Source of the DNA: JAFKKF01 sp038323025
GTDB taxonomy: Bacteria > Pseudomonadota > Alphaproteobacteria > Rhizobiales > Kaistiaceae
Assembly: GCA_038323025.1 (NCBI GenBank)
Contig: JBBQGL010000024.1
Span: forward strand, 1 to 32,575
Direction of reading: 5' to 3'
DNA: 32,575 nt
This document shows positions 1 through 7,395 of this stretch, piece by piece; position 1 is the stretch's first letter; the number at the start of each line of letters is the position of its first letter. The notes under the pieces are model-generated. The model saw only the letters and a list, made by a program, of their open reading frames with translations. It did no database searches and was not told where the DNA came from. Both the position numbers and the translations under genes were made by a program.

Positions 1-336
1 GATCTCGGGAGGATCCTGCAGGTCAACGTCGATCACGACACACCACGCGCCCGCACAGTTGAGAATGCCGGCCATGGTCGCGGCCGGCTGGCCGAAGCGG
101 CGGCTGAAGACGAGAAGGCCGATGCGTGGATTCTTCGCGGCCTCGGCCAGAATCACTTCCTCGGTGCGGTCCGGCGACGGATCGAGCGCAAACACGATCT
201 CGTAGCTTCCGAGGCGTTCGAGGACGGGTACCGTCCGCGCGAGGAAGGGCACGATGTTGCGCTCTTCCTTGTAAACCGGAACGACCACGGAGATGAGCGG
301 CGGCGTCTCCGTTGCTTCCGAAACCGGGCTAGACAA
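1..336 (-). CDS. Family 2 glycosyltransferase, N-terminal part (cut by window edge)
   Basis: The first ~110 residues of a GT-A fold glycosyltransferase of the DPM1/GtrB type, which moves a sugar from a nucleotide sugar to a lipid or glycan acceptor at the membrane. The translation shows the opening strand ISVVVPVYKEERN, then a mid-domain run with FSRRFGQPAAT, then the nucleotide/metal motif VIDVDLQDPPEI just before the edge. The rest lies outside the window. The start is uncertain. I chose a TTG at 334-336, which overlaps the stop of the upstream transaldolase-like gene by 8 bases, because no ATG fits. The overlap implies cotranscription and translational coupling with that gene. The family is clear; the substrate cannot be told. 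Confidence 0.85.
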   Translation of the reverse strand, partial: MSSPVSEATETPPLISVVVPVYKEERNIVPFLARTVPVLERLGSYEIVFALDPSPDRTEEVILAEAAKNPRIGLLVFSRRFGQPAATMAGILNCAGAWCVVIDVDLQDPPEI

Positions 337-1051
337 GCCTGAAGCCTGCGGCGCGGGCATCTTCGTAAAACATCTTGACGGTTTCGATCGAGTACTGCCG
401 CAGGTCCTTCCCGAACAGTGACAGCTTGGCGAGGATGTCCGGCGTGGCCGTGATGATGTGACAGCCGCAACCGTCGGCCTGAACCACGTTCAGCACTTCG
501 CGCGGGCTCGCCCAGAGCAGTTCGGCCCTGGGGAGCGACCTGAGGATGGCCACCGCCTCGGTCATCAGCGGCAGCGGGTCGACGCCGGTATCTGCGATGC
601 GCCCGGCGAAGACCGACACGATCGTCCGGGATCTAGCGTCGATCGCCGCGGCGACCTCCTTGACCTGGTCGAGGGTCGTCATCGCGGTGATGTTGAGCGA
701 AAAGCCCTCGCCGGAGAGCTTCTTGATCAGCGGCGCCGACGACTGCCCACGCGTATTGCTGATCGGGATCTTGACGTAGGTGTTGCCGCCCCAGCTGGCG
801 ATCTCGCGCGCCTCGCGCTCCATCGCATCGAATTCATCCGCGAAGACCTCGAACGAAATGGGCAGGTCGGGGATGGCGCGAATGGCTTCGCGGGCGAACG
901 CCTTGTAGTCGGTGACGCCCGCCTTGCGCATCAGCGTCGGATTGGTGGTGAAACCGGACACGAGGCCGCGATCCCGCGCCGCCACCATGGCGCCGAGCTC
1001 AGCGCCGTCCTGAAACAGCTTGACGTTCAGGGATGCGAGGTTGTTTGCCAT
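329..1051 (-). CDS. Transaldolase-like (fructose-6-phosphate aldolase type) protein
   Basis: A 240-residue TIM-barrel class I aldolase of the short transaldolase/FSA family, which cleaves or transfers C3 units on sugar phosphates through a lysine Schiff base. Visible motifs are the N-terminal LFQDGAEL with the family Asp, GFTTNPTL, the Schiff-base lysine in TYVKIPISNT, SLNITAMTT and SVFAGRIADTG. The ATG at 1049-1051 is preferred over an upstream in-frame start because family homology begins at this Met. It precedes and overlaps a glycosyltransferase gene, so its role may be in supplying or remodelling a sugar for a surface glycan rather than in central metabolism. True transaldolase versus FSA activity cannot be decided from sequence alone. 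Confidence 0.85.
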   Translation of the reverse strand: MANNLASLNVKLFQDGAELGAMVAARDRGLVSGFTTNPTLMRKAGVTDYKAFAREAIRAIPDLPISFEVFADEFDAMEREAREIASWGGNTYVKIPISNTRGQSSAPLIKKLSGEGFSLNITAMTTLDQVKEVAAAIDARSRTIVSVFAGRIADTGVDPLPLMTEAVAILRSLPRAELLWASPREVLNVVQADGCGCHIITATPDILAKLSLFGKDLRQYSIETVKMFYEDARAAGFRLV

Positions 1052-1183
1052 GATTGTTCGCCGCCGCAGCTCGTCCGGGCTCCGCTCCAACGGAACTGTC
1101 AACCGCCTCGATACCCGTTAGCGAGTGGAGGAGCAACCTGCCTCCAACAGTCGAGGGCGCGGGGCATGGCAACGCTGAACGCA

Positions 1184-1215
1184 AAGCGCCCGATCCCTTG
1201 CGGGTTCGGGCGCTT
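1184..1215 (-). terminator. Rho-independent terminator after the DUF1328 gene
   Basis: A perfect 10-bp inverted repeat, AAGCGCCCGA (1184-1193) and TCGGGCGCTT (1206-1215), with a 3-bp inner CCC/GGG stem. Read on the minus strand it lies about 20 bases past the stop of the DUF1328 gene and is followed by a short T-rich run. It separates that gene from the transaldolase-like gene. Confidence 0.7.
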
Positions 1216-1236
1216 CGAACGTCGTGAATGCTGCGG

Positions 1237-1413
1237 CTAGCGCGCGATGGCTCTGCCGCCCATGATGCCGAGTATGAGGAGCACCAGGAAGACGACGAGG
1301 AAGATGCCGAACAGCACCTTGGCGATAGTCGCCGCCCCGGCCGCGATTCCGGTGAATCCAAAAGCCGCGGCAATCAATGCGACGATCAGGAAGATCAATG
1401 CCCATCTCAGCAT
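1237..1413 (-). CDS. DUF1328 (UPF0391) small membrane protein
   Basis: A 58-residue, very hydrophobic peptide with two membrane segments: residues about 3-20 (ALIFLIVALIAAAFGF) and about 32-50 (KVLFGIFLVVFLVLLILGI). Between them is the glycine/alanine-rich TGIAAGAATIAK that marks the DUF1328/UPF0391 family. Molecular function is unknown; relatives are often stress-induced. It is a single-gene unit with an EcfG-like promoter about 35 bases upstream (1448-1472) and a hairpin terminator downstream, which fits a stress-response role. Confidence 0.88.
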   Translation of the reverse strand: MLRWALIFLIVALIAAAFGFTGIAAGAATIAKVLFGIFLVVFLVLLILGIMGGRAIAR

Positions 1414-1447
1414 GGTTCACCTTTTGCCTGGATTGAAGTGTGACAGA

Positions 1448-1472
1448 AACATCGCAGAAGCGAATTGGTTCC
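1448..1472 (-). promoter_or_regulatory. EcfG-type general-stress promoter of the DUF1328 gene
   Basis: On the minus strand GGAAC (1472-1468) is followed after 17 bases by GTT (1450-1448). This is the alphaproteobacterial sigma-EcfG pattern GGAAC-N16-CGTT, with T in place of the C. It lies 35 bases before the DUF1328 start. It is supported by pattern and by the stress-type gene; not proven. Confidence 0.55.
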
Positions 1473-1490
1473 CCAGATCGCAAACGTGAA

Positions 1491-2399
1491 ATGAGCACCA
1501 TCGTCTTCGACCGTGCCTTCGAGCCGGAATATGGGCGGGCGATAACCGTTGCACCGGGGGTTCGGCGCCTCACGGCCCACAACCCGGGACCGTTCACCTT
1601 CCACGGGACCAACAGCTACATCGTCGGCGAGGGCGACGTGGCCGTAATCGACCCCGGTCCCGACGACGATGCGCACATCGCTGCGCTGCTGGTGGCCGCC
1701 GCGGGAGAGCGCATCAGCCACATCCTCGTCACCCACACCCATCGCGACCATTCCCCCGGAGCGGCGAAGCTGAAGGCCGCGACCGGTGCCCTAACCGCCG
1801 GGGGCGGGCCGCATCGTCCGGCACGGCCTCTGCGCGCCGGAGAGGGGGGCGGGTTGGACGCAGCCGCGGATACCGCCTTTCGACCTGAGATCAATCTCGC
1901 CGATGGGGAAACCGTGGCGGGACAGGGCTGGCGGCTGACGTCCGTGACCACGCCGGGTCACACGGCAAACCACCTCGCCTTCGCGCTCGCCGGGAGCGAC
2001 CTGCTTTTCTCCGGGGACAACGTCATGGCGTGGTCGACGACGATCGTCGCTCCACCCGACGGATCAATGGCGGACTATGTGGCCTCGCTCGACAAGCTGT
2101 CGGCCCGAACCGAACGGCGCTATCTCCCCGGGCATGGCGGGCCCGTTGTCGACGCGCATTCTTACGTGGCGGCGCTGAAGCAGCACCGGCTCGAGCGGGA
2201 GGCGGCGATCGTGGCACGGCTCTTGGCGGGCGACCGCACCATCGGCCAAGTGGTCGCGGCCGTTTATGCCGCCATCGATCCCGCCCTGCACCCCGCCGCC
2301 GCGCTTTCGGTTCTGGCGCATCTCGAAGATCTGATCGGGCGCGGCGTCGTGGCGAGCGACGGGCCGGCGCGTCTCGACGGTGATTTCCATCCCGCCTGA
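1491..2399 (+). CDS. Metallo-beta-lactamase-fold hydrolase with C-terminal winged helix (LACTB2-like)
   Basis: A 302-residue MBL-fold metal-dependent hydrolase. The dinuclear zinc motif HTHRDH is at residues 82-87, with later ligands in TPGHT, SGD and LPGHGGP. The C-terminal ~80 residues (from about EREAAIVARLL onward) match the winged-helix tail of the LACTB2/BLACT_WH group, whose members act on thioesters, nucleotides or RNA. An ATG at 1491 is preferred over an in-frame GTG at 1440, since the longer form would run across the DUF1328 promoter and adds no family sequence. It converges with the DUF1499 gene with no spacer. Substrate unknown. Confidence 0.87.
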   Translation: MSTIVFDRAFEPEYGRAITVAPGVRRLTAHNPGPFTFHGTNSYIVGEGDVAVIDPGPDDDAHIAALLVAAAGERISHILVTHTHRDHSPGAAKLKAATGALTAGGGPHRPARPLRAGEGGGLDAAADTAFRPEINLADGETVAGQGWRLTSVTTPGHTANHLAFALAGSDLLFSGDNVMAWSTTIVAPPDGSMADYVASLDKLSARTERRYLPGHGGPVVDAHSYVAALKQHRLEREAAIVARLLAGDRTIGQVVAAVYAAIDPALHPAAALSVLAHLEDLIGRGVVASDGPARLDGDFHPA

Positions 2400-3191
2400 C
2401 TAGCCGCCGCCGGCTCCTTCCAGTGCTGCGTCGAGGTCCGCGAAGAAGTCGCGGATGCGCGTGGCGCCGGCACCGAGATCGTGGGTGCCGTTCCGCGCCG
2501 CGCAGCGCATGTCGACGAGCGATCCGTCGCCGTCGGGCTCGATGCGGACGATCACATCCTGGCGAAATCCGAAGATCGGCGTCGAAGCAACGGCCTCGAT
2601 ATTCCAGTCCCCCTCCGGTCCGGCCGGCGGCCGCTGGTCAAGAATCGGCCAGCCCCGGTCGCGAATCAGTGCGAGAGCCGCGTCGAACGCGCGTCCCGGC
2701 TCGAGCGCGTAGTGGCGCGGGACAATGTCAGGATAGGCCTCGCGCTGGAGTTCCGCCTGGCCCTCGGTCGGTGAGGTGAGCGGGCGCGAATCCGGCCCCC
2801 GGGCAATCAGGGCCTTGATGAAGATCGGAGGATCGTCCGTGTCCGTGGAGATGTCGGCGAGCGCGGGATAGGTGAGCGCCTTCCACGCCCCCACCGCCGG
2901 CAGCGACAGGACCGCAAGGCCGATGAGCAAGCCGGAAAGGGCCGAGCGGCTGCCGCTCCGTCCGTCGCGCCAGACGCCCTCAAGGGCGGCAATCGCCGCG
3001 ATGACCGCCAGGAAGGCGACGGCGAAGCCGAGTGCGATCGCGCCATAGGTTGCCGCGACGCCGATCTGCTCGGTGCGGCGGCCGACCGCCGCGATGAAGA
3101 GGACCGGGACGGAAAGCACCGCCAGCCGGCTGCTCCAGATCGCCAGCGACGAGTCTCTTTCGCGCAGTCGTTGAACCATCCCGCCCGGCAT
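2400..3191 (-). CDS. DUF1499 membrane protein
   Basis: A 263-residue protein with three predicted membrane helices in the first ~110 residues (about 18-36, 47-70 and 84-102), followed by a soluble DUF1499 domain with phrases such as RDRGWPILDQ, IEAVASTPIFGFRQDVIVRI, and RCAARNGTHDLGAGATRIRDFF near the end. DUF1499 function is unknown; the last motif is its best-conserved stretch. Two starts are possible, an ATG at 3191 and one four codons later at 3179. It is monocistronic by layout and converges directly on the MBL-fold gene. Confidence 0.82.
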   Translation of the reverse strand: MPGGMVQRLRERDSSLAIWSSRLAVLSVPVLFIAAVGRRTEQIGVAATYGAIALGFAVAFLAVIAAIAALEGVWRDGRSGSRSALSGLLIGLAVLSLPAVGAWKALTYPALADISTDTDDPPIFIKALIARGPDSRPLTSPTEGQAELQREAYPDIVPRHYALEPGRAFDAALALIRDRGWPILDQRPPAGPEGDWNIEAVASTPIFGFRQDVIVRIEPDGDGSLVDMRCAARNGTHDLGAGATRIRDFFADLDAALEGAGGG

Positions 3192-3303
3192 CCAGACGCG
3201 CCCGATCGATTCTCGTGCGGGGCGTCGAAGCGCTTTTACAGTGGCTGCCCGATCAAGACGACACCCCTCGCGATGGCATGAGGCGATTCAGGGCGTCGAA
3301 GCT

Positions 3304-3320
3304 GCCGCCGTGACGGCGGC
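3304..3320 (-). terminator. GC-rich hairpin after the flavodoxin gene
   Basis: GCCGCCG (3304-3310), loop TGA, CGGCGGC (3314-3320), immediately past the flavodoxin stop on the minus strand. There is no T-run, so it is a weak or Rho-assisted terminator at best. Confidence 0.3.
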
Positions 3321-3322
3321 GC

Positions 3323-3808
3323 TCAGGTCAATCGCTTCAGTGCGGCGGCAAAGTCAGCGAGCTTTCGCTCGGGCACACCGGCTGCCTTCCGATCGGCGTC
3401 GGTCAGGGTGACGGAGGCGGCGATTGACTTGCCGGCGGCGGCGGTCACGTCGGCGTTGAAGGCGGTGAGGCTGCTGCCTCCCTGGGTAACCAGCATGGCG
3501 AGGCGCGGATAGTTCCTGGCCGCTTGTTGCAGATAGCTGCGGACCGGAGGCGGCAGGTGACCGGCCCAGACCGGGCTGCCGACGGCGAGGAGGTGCTGGC
3601 CCTTCGACGGCACGGGCGGGCGGATCGCCCACGCCTTGCCGGTCCAGGAGCCGTAACCAATGCGCATAAACCCCCAGAATCCGCGCGGCGGATCGACAGC
3701 CTCAATGGACTCCAGATCCGTTTCGGAACCGAGGAGGCTCGCGAGCTGCGCGCCGGCGTCGCGGGTATGTCCGGTATGGGAATAGAGGGCGAGGTGGATG
3801 AGTGTCAT
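3323..3808 (-). CDS. Flavodoxin-family protein
   Basis: A 161-residue flavodoxin-fold protein. The FMN phosphate-binding loop is near the N-terminus (LYSHTGHTRDAG), and the isoalloxazine-contact region is at about residues 70-90 (LLAVGSPVWAGHLPPPVRSYL), typical of WrbA/flavodoxin-like NADPH- or ferredoxin-linked electron carriers. The ATG at 3806-3808 is used because the in-frame extension upstream (to 4117) is low-quality sequence that overlaps a plus-strand small gene. It is a single gene, with no partner oxidoreductase next to it. The exact redox partner is unknown. Confidence 0.82.
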   Translation of the reverse strand: MTLIHLALYSHTGHTRDAGAQLASLLGSETDLESIEAVDPPRGFWGFMRIGYGSWTGKAWAIRPPVPSKGQHLLAVGSPVWAGHLPPPVRSYLQQAARNYPRLAMLVTQGGSSLTAFNADVTAAAGKSIAASVTLTDADRKAAGVPERKLADFAAALKRLT

Positions 3809-3978
3809 GGTGGAACCTTTCATCATTTGCGGCTGGCAGCGTTGATCCACCGCAACTCGGGACCATGGTCGGAATCCGCTAACCAATCGATCATCTTTCC
3901 GCCTTATTAGCCCACGACAGAGGCGCCGCTTCGCCGCAAGCGTCGCCGATTCCCCGTTTCGAACCGACGAGATAAGAC

Positions 3979-4146
3979 GTGAAATCCCTGACCAGCCCGG
4001 TTGACTACCGACCGTTCCGCTCCAAGACCGAAGACGCCAGCGACCAGTCGCTGCACACGAAGTACGGCCCGCTTGCCATCCCCGAGCTGGTGGCGGCGGT
4101 GGCGCAAATGGCGCCAAAGGGCGAGCAGGCGGCTCGCCGGCGCTAG
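3979..4146 (+). CDS. Small hypothetical protein (55 aa)
   Basis: A 55-codon frame starting with GTG, two codons after an in-frame TAA, so the start cannot lie much further upstream. The peptide opens VKSLTSPVDYRPFRSKTED, has a short Leu/Ala helix (LAIPELVAAVAQMA) and ends in a basic QAARRR tail. Third codon positions are overwhelmingly G or C, like the real genes around it, which is the main support. It sits between the flavodoxin gene (divergent) and the SRAP gene (convergent, 16 bases apart). I do not recognise a family and see no strong ribosome-binding site. Confidence 0.55.
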   Translation: MKSLTSPVDYRPFRSKTEDASDQSLHTKYGPLAIPELVAAVAQMAPKGEQAARRR

Positions 4147-4162
4147 TTCGCCCGCTCCCTCC

Positions 4163-4858
4163 CTATCGATCGAAGAGCGGCAGCCCGGAACTTGCCGCCG
4201 CCGCGACCGCCGGTGCAATCAGCCCGGGGTCGTCGTTTGCCGCTGCGTTGACGCGATCGCTTACCGGGATCGCCTCCATGAGCCCGTCCGGGGCGGGATG
4301 TAGCAGGTCGGCGACGCCATCCTGCGATTCGAGCCAGCGGTCGAAGTCGCCGGGCGAAACGATGACCGGCATGCGGTTGTGAATCGGCGCGACCGTATCG
4401 TTGGCGGCGGTGGTCAGGATACAGCCCGTATCGATTTCGCTGCCGTCGGCGCCCATCCAGGTTTCCCAGAGCCCGGCGAAGGCGACAATCCCACCGTTGC
4501 GCGGGCGGAGCAGATACGGCTGCTTGCGCTTTCCCTCGCGCTTCTGCCACTCGTAGAAGCCGGATGCGGGAACCAGGCAGCGGCGGTACTGCAGGGCTCC
4601 CTTGAAGGCGCCGTTGGTGGCGGCCGATTCGGAGCGGGCGTTGATCATCAGGCCGAATTCGCGCGGATCCTTCACCCAGCCCGGCACCAGACCCCAGCGG
4701 ACCAGCGCGAAGCGGCGGGCGCCGTGCAGCATGCGGACGACCGCGATCGGCTGGGTCGGCGCGATGTTGTAGCGCGGCGGAAAATCCTCGCCGTCGATAT
4801 AGCCGAAGAGCGCCTGGAGTTCCTCCGGCGTGGCTGTCAGCACGAAGCGTCCGCACAT
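4163..4858 (-). CDS. SRAP (SOS response-associated peptidase, YedK/HMCES-type) protein
   Basis: A 231-residue SRAP protein. This family forms a stable thiazolidine crosslink through Cys2 with abasic sites in single-stranded DNA and so protects stalled forks. Visible features are the obligatory start MCGRF (Cys2 after Met removal), PRYNIAPTQPIAVVR, RWGLVPGWVKDP, INARSES, the catalytic glutamate in CLVPASGFYEWQ, and the histidine in IHNRMPVIV. Length is normal for bacteria. It is divergent from a Nudix gene with a 70-base gap. I looked for an alphaproteobacterial LexA box (GTTC-N7-GTTC) in that gap and found only one half-site. Confidence 0.93.
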   Translation of the reverse strand: MCGRFVLTATPEELQALFGYIDGEDFPPRYNIAPTQPIAVVRMLHGARRFALVRWGLVPGWVKDPREFGLMINARSESAATNGAFKGALQYRRCLVPASGFYEWQKREGKRKQPYLLRPRNGGIVAFAGLWETWMGADGSEIDTGCILTTAANDTVAPIHNRMPVIVSPGDFDRWLESQDGVADLLHPAPDGLMEAIPVSDRVNAAANDDPGLIAPAVAAAASSGLPLFDR

Positions 4859-4928
4859 GGCGCAATCCCGAACAATCCGGCGCGGAGATATAGCAGACAG
4901 GCTGCCGCCGCCGCGCTAGCGTGAAGCG

Positions 4929-5354
4929 ATGTCCGACCCCGACCCCCGCCCATCTCCCGCCCGGCCCGTGCTCGGCGTCAGCGTCGCGGTCTGGCACGAC
5001 GGACGCGTCCTTCTGGTACGACGCGGGCGGTCGCCGAACCAGAATTCCTGGGCACTTCCAGGAGGAAGGGTGGAAGCCGGCGAACTATTGGCCGAGGCCG
5101 CCAGGCGGGAAGTGCGCGAGGAAACCGGTCTCCACGTCGAAATCGGGGCTCAGATAGACAGGGCCGAGATCATCGGCAAGGACGGGGAATTTCACTTTGT
5201 CGTGCTTGTATTTACGGGGCGATATGAAAGCGGCGTGCCAATTGCCGGCGACGACGCGGCGGAGGTGTGCTGGGTGGCGCCGCCTGAGTTTCCGGGGCTG
5301 AAAATGACCGCCGATACGGCGCGAATCATAGCGCGAGACATGCCGAGACAATGA
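4929..5354 (+). CDS. Nudix hydrolase
   Basis: A 141-residue Nudix hydrolase that cleaves a nucleoside diphosphate linked to some moiety. The full Nudix box is present and intact: GGRVEAGE, then seven residues, then REVREETGL. Upstream is the strand VLGVSVAVWHDGRVLLVRRG, and SWALP leads into the box, typical of ADP-ribose pyrophosphatase/MutT-like members. The ATG at 4929 is the first good start. The stop overlaps the start of the next gene (ATGA at 5351-5354), so the two are translationally coupled. Substrate cannot be set from sequence. Confidence 0.9.
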   Translation: MSDPDPRPSPARPVLGVSVAVWHDGRVLLVRRGRSPNQNSWALPGGRVEAGELLAEAARREVREETGLHVEIGAQIDRAEIIGKDGEFHFVVLVFTGRYESGVPIAGDDAAEVCWVAPPEFPGLKMTADTARIIARDMPRQ

Positions 5355-5833
5355 CCGGACGCCCGCGAATCATATGCGCCGTCGCCTGTCTCATGGCTGT
5401 CCTGTTCGGCCAGCCGATTCGCGCCGGTGCTCAGAGCCCCGGTTTGACCCCGCTGGCACCGGCGCAGGGAGGCCTGACCGACGTCACCCCGCCCGGCGGG
5501 GCCGCCGCGACGGTGCCCGGCGGCGCCCCGCCGTTCGACGCCCAACTGCTGCGCCTCTCCGAGATTCTCGGGGCACTCCACTACCTCCGCCAGCTTTGCG
5601 GCGGCGGCGAAGGCGCCCTCTGGCGCGAGCAGATGCAGGGGCTGATCGACGCGGAGAAGCCTGATCCGGCCCGCAAGGCCCGCTTCGTCGACCGCTTCAA
5701 TCGCGGCTATGACAGCTTCGGTGCCGTCTACCGCTCCTGCACCGACGCCGCGACCGCCGCGATCGACCGCTACATGAGCGAGGGCGAGACCATCGCCCGC
5801 GATGTCGTCGCCCGGTACGGCCACGAGAAGTAA
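5351..5833 (+). CDS. TIGR02301-family secreted protein
   Basis: A 160-residue exported protein. The N-terminus is a signal peptide (MTGRPRI, a hydrophobic core AVACLMAVLFG, cleavage probably after AGA, residue about 27), followed by a Pro/Gly-rich linker to about residue 60. The helical domain carries LSEILGALHYLRQLC and FVDRFNRGYDSFGAVYRSC, with two conserved cysteines that could pair in the periplasm. This pattern matches TIGR02301, a family known almost only from Hyphomicrobiales with no assigned function. It starts inside the stop codon of the Nudix gene. Confidence 0.85.
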   Translation: MTGRPRIICAVACLMAVLFGQPIRAGAQSPGLTPLAPAQGGLTDVTPPGGAAATVPGGAPPFDAQLLRLSEILGALHYLRQLCGGGEGALWREQMQGLIDAEKPDPARKARFVDRFNRGYDSFGAVYRSCTDAATAAIDRYMSEGETIARDVVARYGHEK

Positions 5834-5863
5834 ACAAGAGATTAACGGAATGGGTCCAAAGCC

Positions 5864-5879
5864 TTAAGCCGGCATTAAC
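5864..5879 (+). promoter_or_regulatory. CtrA-type binding box
   Basis: TTAA, seven bases (GCCGGCA), TTAAC: an exact match to the CtrA consensus TTAA-N7-TTAAC. It is in the 135-base intergenic stretch before the 89-aa gene at 5969, about 90 bases upstream of its start. Further single TTAAC half-sites lie at 5842 and 5935. This suggests cell-cycle control of the downstream gene, from the pattern only. Confidence 0.5.
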
Positions 5880-5968
5880 CCTTTCTTCACGATCGGGCTG
5901 TCGGAAAGCGGCTGCCGTGATACCTTTACGCCCGTTAACCCTGCGTGGGACGCGGGATCGGGGACACG

Positions 5969-6238
5969 ATGACCGTTGCAACCGAAGAAGTCGCCTTCGC
6001 GGGCGAAGAACGGGCGATTGCCGAGAAGAAGCGGCTGGCGCTCGCCTACCTGACCGAAGCCTGGGACGAGGCGATGGCGGAGGGCGTCGATCCGGAGATT
6101 CTCGCCCATGCCTCGCTGTTCACGGCGCTCGCCGACCTGATCGGCACCTACGGCGAGGAGGCCGTCGCCGACCTCGCCAAGGGGCTGCCGGGGCGCATCC
6201 GAGCCTTCGAGTTCTCGGTCGAGCGGACCGTTCAGTAG
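5969..6238 (+). CDS. Conserved hypothetical protein (89 aa)
   Basis: An 89-residue soluble, acidic, mainly helical protein: KKRLALAYLTEAWDEAMAEG followed by ALFTALADLIGTYGEEAVADLAKGLPGR, with no signal or membrane segment. I recall similar short proteins from other rhizobia but know no function. The ATG at 5969 follows a GGGG stretch and is preferred to an in-frame GTG at 5945. It is probably monocistronic, with a CtrA-type box upstream, which hints at a cell-cycle-linked role, though only weakly. Confidence 0.72.
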   Translation: MTVATEEVAFAGEERAIAEKKRLALAYLTEAWDEAMAEGVDPEILAHASLFTALADLIGTYGEEAVADLAKGLPGRIRAFEFSVERTVQ

Positions 6239-6354
6239 CCGCCCTCTGCCCGCGTCAATCCTTCGCGCGGCGAACGGGTTACGCCGGGCCGGCAATGCAC
6301 TAGACTGTCTCCGGGCGCGAGGATCATGCCGCTCGCTTCGGAGGACGGTGCCCG

Positions 6355-7086
6355 ATGAATACCCGGATAATCGCGCTGACGGGGTTTACGACAGCCCTGC
6401 TGCTGGCGGCCCTGCCCTCCCTCGCCGCACCGGCCATCGCGCCGCCGGGCGCGCAGTTTCTCGTCAGGCCCGACATCCGGACGGTCACTGACAAGGTGAT
6501 GCCGCCGATCCCGTCGCCGGGTGCGGACGAGGCGGTTCCGAATCCTGACGATGCCGATGCGCCGGCGACACCGGCCACGCCGGACGCCCAGCCCGCTACC
6601 CCGGACGTGGCCAACGAGCCCATCCCCGAGGTCGAGTACGACTTCTCCAAGCTGCCGCCGCCGGTGAAGCGCCTCCGCGACCAGCTCAAGGAAGCCGCCG
6701 CCACCGGCGACATCACCAAGCTTAAGCCGATCATCGAGGCCAACGGCGAGCCGCCGCAGTTCAGCTTCAACGACATCGGCGACCCGATCGACTACCTGAA
6801 GTCGCTGTCCGGCGATCCGGAGGGTCGCGAAATCCTCGCCATCCTCACCGAGGTGCTCGACGCGGGCTATGTCCATGCCGACGCGGGCACGCCGGACGAG
6901 ATGTACATCTGGCCCTACTTCGCGCGCTACCCGGTGGACAAGCTGACGCCGCCGCAGCTGGTCGAGCTGTTCAAGCTGATCTACGCCGGCGACTACGAGG
7001 ACATGAAGAACGACGGCAACTACCTCTTCTACCGCGTCGGCATCACGCCCAAGGGCGTGTGGAAGTATTTCATCTCCGGGGATTAG
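6355..7086 (+). CDS. Secreted hypothetical protein
   Basis: A 243-residue protein with a clear signal peptide (MNTRIIALTGFTTALLLAALPSLAAPA, cleavage near residue 26). After it comes a Pro/Ala/Asp-rich low-complexity linker at about residues 50-85, then a compact C-terminal domain of about 150 residues with the phrases VKRLRDQLKEAAATGDITKLKPIIEANG, MYIWPYFARYPVDKL and LYRVGITPKGVWKYFISGD-like aromatic runs. The C-terminal region resembles periplasmic domains of unknown function seen in other Hyphomicrobiales. It is presumably periplasmic. It stands alone between the 89-aa gene and the cyclase. Confidence 0.78.
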   Translation: MNTRIIALTGFTTALLLAALPSLAAPAIAPPGAQFLVRPDIRTVTDKVMPPIPSPGADEAVPNPDDADAPATPATPDAQPATPDVANEPIPEVEYDFSKLPPPVKRLRDQLKEAAATGDITKLKPIIEANGEPPQFSFNDIGDPIDYLKSLSGDPEGREILAILTEVLDAGYVHADAGTPDEMYIWPYFARYPVDKLTPPQLVELFKLIYAGDYEDMKNDGNYLFYRVGITPKGVWKYFISGD

Positions 7087-7395
7087 GGCACCGTCTCCAG
7101 CGGCCTTGGAGATTCCGCCGAGAACGCACCGCTCGCCGCCACGGCGGGACCGCGTCGCATGTCAGAGGGCATCGGCCTGACTACGCGGCATACGTTCGGA
7201 CGCAGGGTCAAAACGAGTGAGCAGGGGCCCCGGGCAAGGGAGTCTGATCGCGCCGCCGCGCAAGCAGCAAAGGCGCCCGAGCATCTCGGGAGCTCCCCGC
7301 CGGCCGGAGCGACACACCCGACGGTCGGCGGCTTTGACCCTACCGCCAACGCTCATCGGCTGGCGTCATCGGCCGCGAGGCACTACGACTGGCCC
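7087..7395. other. 309-base stretch without a confident gene
   Basis: The reading frame of the cyclase stays open back to 7159, so an N-terminally extended cyclase is formally possible, but the extension has no family sequence and an irregular composition. The stretch holds a 6-bp hairpin (CCCGAG-CAT-CTCGGG, 7276-7290) and a 9-bp inverted repeat AGGGTCAAA/TTTGACCCT (7204-7212 and 7333-7341). No convincing promoter or terminator was seen. Confidence 0.5.

Noticed and set aside
1092..1119. GGAAC followed by CGTT near the transaldolase start
   Set aside because: Spacing is 19 bases rather than 16-17, and no plus-strand gene follows closely.
4859..4928. LexA box between the SRAP and Nudix genes
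   Set aside because: Only one GAAC half-site is present; the GTTC-N7-GTTC pair is not found.
7204..7341. 9-bp inverted repeat AGGGTCAAA/TTTGACCCT 120 bases apart before the cyclase
   Set aside because: The probability of one such pair in a 300-base stretch is not small, and nothing else supports a function.
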